Of a stretch of DNA of 64,000 nt, positions 60,951-64,000 are shown one piece after another. This stretch comes from JAGVIE01 sp964520905 (GTDB lineage: Bacteria > Bacteroidota > Ignavibacteria > UBA10030 > SZUA-254). The position numbers were made by a program, and so were the translations under genes. Position 1 is the stretch's first letter. Each line of letters opens with the position of its first letter. The stretch is taken from assembly GCA_964520905.1 (NCBI GenBank), contig CAZFQL010000006.1, positions 139,201 through 203,200 of the forward strand. Direction: 5' to 3'. The notes beneath the pieces are model-generated. The model did no database searches and was not told the origin of the DNA. It saw nothing but the letters and a program-made list of their open reading frames with translations.

Positions 60951-63900
60951 TTACTTGACCAGCATCATCTTCTTTACAGTTTGGTAAGTGTTCGTTGTAG
61001 CGCCGTCTTCATCCATTCCTTCGGCTACGATGCGATAGAAGTATACACCCGAGGAGAATTCATTCGCATTGAACTGCACCTCTTGCGTTCCTTCATTCAT
61101 ATCCTGTCGATCCAGTATCGTTGCCATCTCCTGACCAAGAACGTTGTATATCTTCAACGTCACTAACGCTTCCGCTGGCAAATCAAACTGTATCGTAGTT
61201 GTCGGGTTGAACGGATTCGGATAGTTCTGATACAATACGAACTCTACCGGCTCCTGTGACGTATAATTGTTATCCAATGATATCATCTTCGATGGTATCA
61301 CATCGGGATTAGCTTTCAGGTACGGTACGTCACCCAGCTTACGGAACCCTGTGTACTTCAAACCACTCACAAAGCTGACCGTATCTATTTTCCCTTCAAA
61401 TGCACTGTCTATCTTCGCTACTACATTACCTAATACTGCAAATGTATCGGCTCCAACAAACTTGTGCACTTTTACTGTAACTGGTCTGCCTGACTTGATG
61501 TATGTCGAATCTACTAACCAGCCCATCATTAACGAATCACCGTAGGACGCTATCTCTTTCAACATCATACCGTTCAACGGATTCGTCGTGCCGTCGTCAT
61601 ACTTCAATTCGCCATATCCTATCGGCGTATATTCCCATGCACTGGCTACGATGTTTAACTTCAACGCTATCATATCTGCCAATAGCTTGTTGTTGAACTT
61701 CGATGGCGGCAATGATTTTTGCTGTTTCTTGAGTCCCTTTGTAGCGGCATCGAGTTTATCAAAGCCTCGTGCTGCTCCGTTATGCATCTGTCCGGTTCTC
61801 GATACATAGAGTGTCTTCAACACATCTCCGTACTTTGTTGTCTGGAACCATCCGTAGTTACTTGGATCAAGGGTCTTCCCTACTACCATTCCGCCGGCTC
61901 CGTAACGTGTATTGTAGAACGTCTGGTACAACGCGTTCACCCGGTTAGGCATCGGTAAGCACAGCAAGTTGCTTGTGAACAGCGGGCCTTTCTTCGCTTT
62001 CTTCGTGAACATCGTTGCGCCACGACCCCAGTAATACTTCGTTACCTTCTGGACTTTACCCTGATTACCGAAACCATGTACTTCTACTGAATCTCCGGTA
62101 TTCATCGCTGTCCCAAACGATAACTCCCACTTCTTGAACCTCGTATCGCTGACTGTCGGTGTTATTGTCGATGGCGGTACTGTGTAGAATGGGAATGTCG
62201 TGTCTATACCCGATCCAAACTCCATATGCAGACTGTTTACATTCATCGAGTCTGCACCCAATTTTGCGATGAAGTTCGATCTTACGGACTTCAACGGATT
62301 TACATATTTGTTTATCTTTCCTTTGTTGTCTCTATCCAACGCAAGACTCTCTGCACGGAAGCTCCGGTACATCACCTGATATGCCGGGTCTTCTATGAAG
62401 TTTGCCCGCACCGTTGCATCGCCACTCGTCAGCGTAGCTGTTGTGCTCAACACCGAAGAATTAGCGATTGCAGCACTACCGACTGGAACCGTCCATCCGG
62501 TAAACGTGTATCCTGTTGAGCCAACTGCGGTAATAGTTGTTGCATCACCATGGTTAACAGTAACTGGTGAGAAAGCTGGTTCGGTTATTGCGCCGCCTTC
62601 AGTTGCTTTCACCGATAACTGGTACGTGTTGAGCGTAAAGTTTGCTCTAACTTCTGCATTGCCGCTTGTCAGCGTAGCTGCTGTGCTGAGTGCAGAGGCA
62701 TCGCCGAATGCTACACCACTGCCGCTAACGACCGTCCATCCGGTAAATGTGTAGCCAGTTGATCCGACTACGGTAATTGTAGTTGCAACACCATGCTCCA
62801 CCGTTACCGGTGATGAGGCAGGAACGGTTATCGTTCCACCTGTCGTCGCTGTCACTGTCAAGTTGTAGGTGTTGATCGTGAAGTTTGCCCGCACCGTTGC
62901 ATCGCCACTCGTCAGCGTAGCTGTTGTGCTCAACACCGAAGAATTAGCGATTGCAGCACTACCGACTGGAACCGTCCATCCGGTGAATGTGTATCCGGCT
63001 GTCGCAACTGCCGTAATCGTTGTCGCAACACCATGACCAACTATGACCGGTGATGAAGCAGGAACTGTTATCGTTCCTCCTGTCGTCGCTGTCACTGTCA
63101 AGTTGTAGGTGTTGATCGTGAAGTTCGCACGCACCGTTGCATCGCCGCTTGTTAACGTGGCTGTCGTGCTCAGTGATGATGAATTTGCGATTGATACTCC
63201 AGTACCACTTACTACTGTCCATCCGGTAAACGTGTATCCACTTGATACGGTTGCGGTAATTGTTGTTGGAACATTATGGCTTACTGTTACCGGTGATGAA
63301 GCAGGAACTGTTATCGTTCCTCCTGTCGTCGCTGTCACTGTCAAGTTGTAGGTGTTGATCGTGAAGTTCGCACGCACCGTTGCATCGCCGCTTGTTAACG
63401 TGGCTGTCGTGCTCAGTGATGATGAATTTGCGATTGATACTCCAGTACCACTTACTACTGTCCATCCGGTAAACGTGTATCCACTTGATACGGTTGCGGT
63501 AATCGTTGTCGCAACACCATGACCAACTATGACCGGTGATGAAGCAGGAACTGTTATCGTTCCTCCTGTCGTCGCCGTTACAGTCAGATTGTATGTATTT
63601 AGTGCAAAGTTCGCTTGCACTGTTGCATCACCGCTAGTCAATGTTGCTGTCGTGCTCAGTGATGATGAATTTGCGATTGCTACTCCGGTACCGCTAATAA
63701 CCGTCCATCCGGTAAACGTGTATCCACTTGATACGGTTGCGGTAATTGTTGTTGGAACATTATGGCTTATCGTTACCGGTGATGAGGAAGGAACTGTTAT
63801 TGTTCCTCCTGTCGTCGCAGTCACTGTCAGATTGTATGTATTTAGTACGAAGTTTGCTCTAACTGCTGCATCGCCACTCGTTAAGGTCGCTGTAGTGCTC

Positions 63901-64000
63901 AGTGCCAATGAATTTGCGATAGATACTCCGGTACCGCTAATAACCGTCCATCCGGTAAACGTGTATCCACTTGATACGGTTGCGGTAATTGTTGTTGGAA
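60951..64000 (-). CDS. Giant T9SS-secreted protein with tandem ~80-residue InlB-B-like repeats, 5' partial
   Basis: The frame is open to the window edge; the start lies beyond 64000. From about 62380 up to the edge there are at least seven tandem repeats of ~80 residues with the pattern NTYNLTVTATTGGTITVPAS, GYTFTGWTVVSGTGVSIANS and TLTSGDATVRANF, resembling divergent InlB B-repeats. A unique domain of ~330 residues follows (YQVMYRSFRAESLALDRDNK onward), then a T9SS sorting domain (YQNYPNPFNPTT to KKMMLVK). It is likely a long cell-surface stalk or adhesin. The DNA repeats are nearly identical, so copy number may vary. Confidence 0.88.
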   Translation of the reverse strand, partial: PTTITATVSSGYTFTGWTVISGTGVSIANSLALSTTATLTSGDAAVRANFVLNTYNLTVTATTGGTITVPSSSPVTISHNVPTTITATVSSGYTFTGWTVISGTGVAIANSSSLSTTATLTSGDATVQANFALNTYNLTVTATTGGTITVPASSPVIVGHGVATTITATVSSGYTFTGWTVVSGTGVSIANSSSLSTTATLTSGDATVRANFTINTYNLTVTATTGGTITVPASSPVTVSHNVPTTITATVSSGYTFTGWTVVSGTGVSIANSSSLSTTATLTSGDATVRANFTINTYNLTVTATTGGTITVPASSPVIVGHGVATTITAVATAGYTFTGWTVPVGSAAIANSSVLSTTATLTSGDATVRANFTINTYNLTVTATTGGTITVPASSPVTVEHGVATTITVVGSTGYTFTGWTVVSGSGVAFGDASALSTAATLTSGNAEVRANFTLNTYQLSVKATEGGAITEPAFSPVTVNHGDATTITAVGSTGYTFTGWTVPVGSAAIANSSVLSTTATLTSGDATVRANFIEDPAYQVMYRSFRAESLALDRDNKGKINKYVNPLKSVRSNFIAKLGADSMNVNSLHMEFGSGIDTTFPFYTVPPSTITPTVSDTRFKKWELSFGTAMNTGDSVEVHGFGNQGKVQKVTKYYWGRGATMFTKKAKKGPLFTSNLLCLPMPNRVNALYQTFYNTRYGAGGMVVGKTLDPSNYGWFQTTKYGDVLKTLYVSRTGQMHNGAARGFDKLDAATKGLKKQQKSLPPSKFNNKLLADMIALKLNIVASAWEYTPIGYGELKYDDGTTNPLNGMMLKEIASYGDSLMMGWLVDSTYIKSGRPVTVKVHKFVGADTFAVLGNVVAKIDSAFEGKIDTVSFVSGLKYTGFRKLGDVPYLKANPDVIPSKMISLDNNYTSQEPVEFVLYQNYPNPFNPTTTIQFDLPAEALVTLKIYNVLGQEMATILDRQDMNEGTQEVQFNANEFSSGVYFYRIVAEGMDEDGATTNTYQTVKKMMLVK

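Noticed and set aside
62380..64000. Tandem repeats considered as a CRISPR array
   Set aside because: The unit is about 240 bp and encodes a continuous protein repeat, with no short repeat/spacer alternation.

Overview
The window reads as a chromosomal segment of a Gram-negative bacterium of the Fibrobacteres-Chlorobi-Bacteroidetes group, most like Ignavibacteria or a neighbouring lineage. This is inferred from family content, not from a marker tree. The evidence is at least six secreted proteins ending in a type IX secretion (T9SS) sorting domain of the YPNPFNPST...SGIYFYRL...KK(L/I)LL(I/T)K type, reg_prop sensor kinases, LolCDE, a DUF3098-like protein, an ExbB-ExbD-ExbD-TonB cluster and low-to-moderate GC. 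No rRNA, tRNA or CRISPR array was seen.

Layout. 1-9.9 kb (+): secreted T9SS cargo, comprising an S8 peptidase with a dockerin (5' end outside the window), a triple cohesin-like protein, an OmpA-family protein, an unknown exported protein, a gutted sorting-domain remnant and an Ig/FN3-type secreted protein. 10-17.9 kb (-): an H+-pumping pyrophosphatase, then an operon STAS / ExbB-ExbD-ExbD-TonB / small membrane protein / PstS-like lipoprotein / TPR protein. 18-22.6 kb: a sigma-54-type two-component pair and two single-domain receivers. 22.6-27.6 kb (-): small envelope proteins, LolD with two LolC/E permeases, and prfB with its programmed +1 frameshift. 27.6-28.4 kb: a HepT/MntA toxin-antitoxin pair. 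28.7-33.6 kb (+): a reg_prop histidine kinase and its NarL-type regulator, separated by a REP-associated tyrosine transposase embedded in its own palindromes. 33.9-42.1 kb (+): a second block of surface proteins (two fibre-like GVYG-repeat paralogues around a repeat propeller). 42.2-47.7 kb (-): a SpoIIE/RsbU-like phosphatase and small envelope genes, including a broken paralogue tail and an XRE-regulated pair. 47.8-52.0 kb (-): an accessory array of single co-oriented genes (DUF3788, VOC, MDR oxidoreductase, PD-(D/E)XK protein, Shedu-like defence protein) separated by sites resembling integron attC sites, with no integrase visible. 52.1-57.4 kb (-): four toxin-antitoxin modules interleaved with an archaeal-type HMG-CoA synthase / thiolase / DUF35 set. 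57.5-64 kb (-): aspS, an NtrC-family regulator, and a giant T9SS protein built of near-identical ~80-residue repeats that runs off the window.

The most notable points are these: (i) the attC-like cassette array carrying the Shedu gene between exact 12-bp inverted repeats; (ii) the transposase/REP island splitting a kinase-regulator pair; (iii) a DUF433/DUF5615 module bounded by 13-bp direct repeats and lying between aspS and a second, diverged copy of the aspS 3' end; (iv) a YafQ-type module inside the archaeal-type mevalonate gene set; (v) short palindromic elements inserted in frame into secreted-protein genes; and (vi) adjacent dockerin- and cohesin-bearing T9SS proteins.
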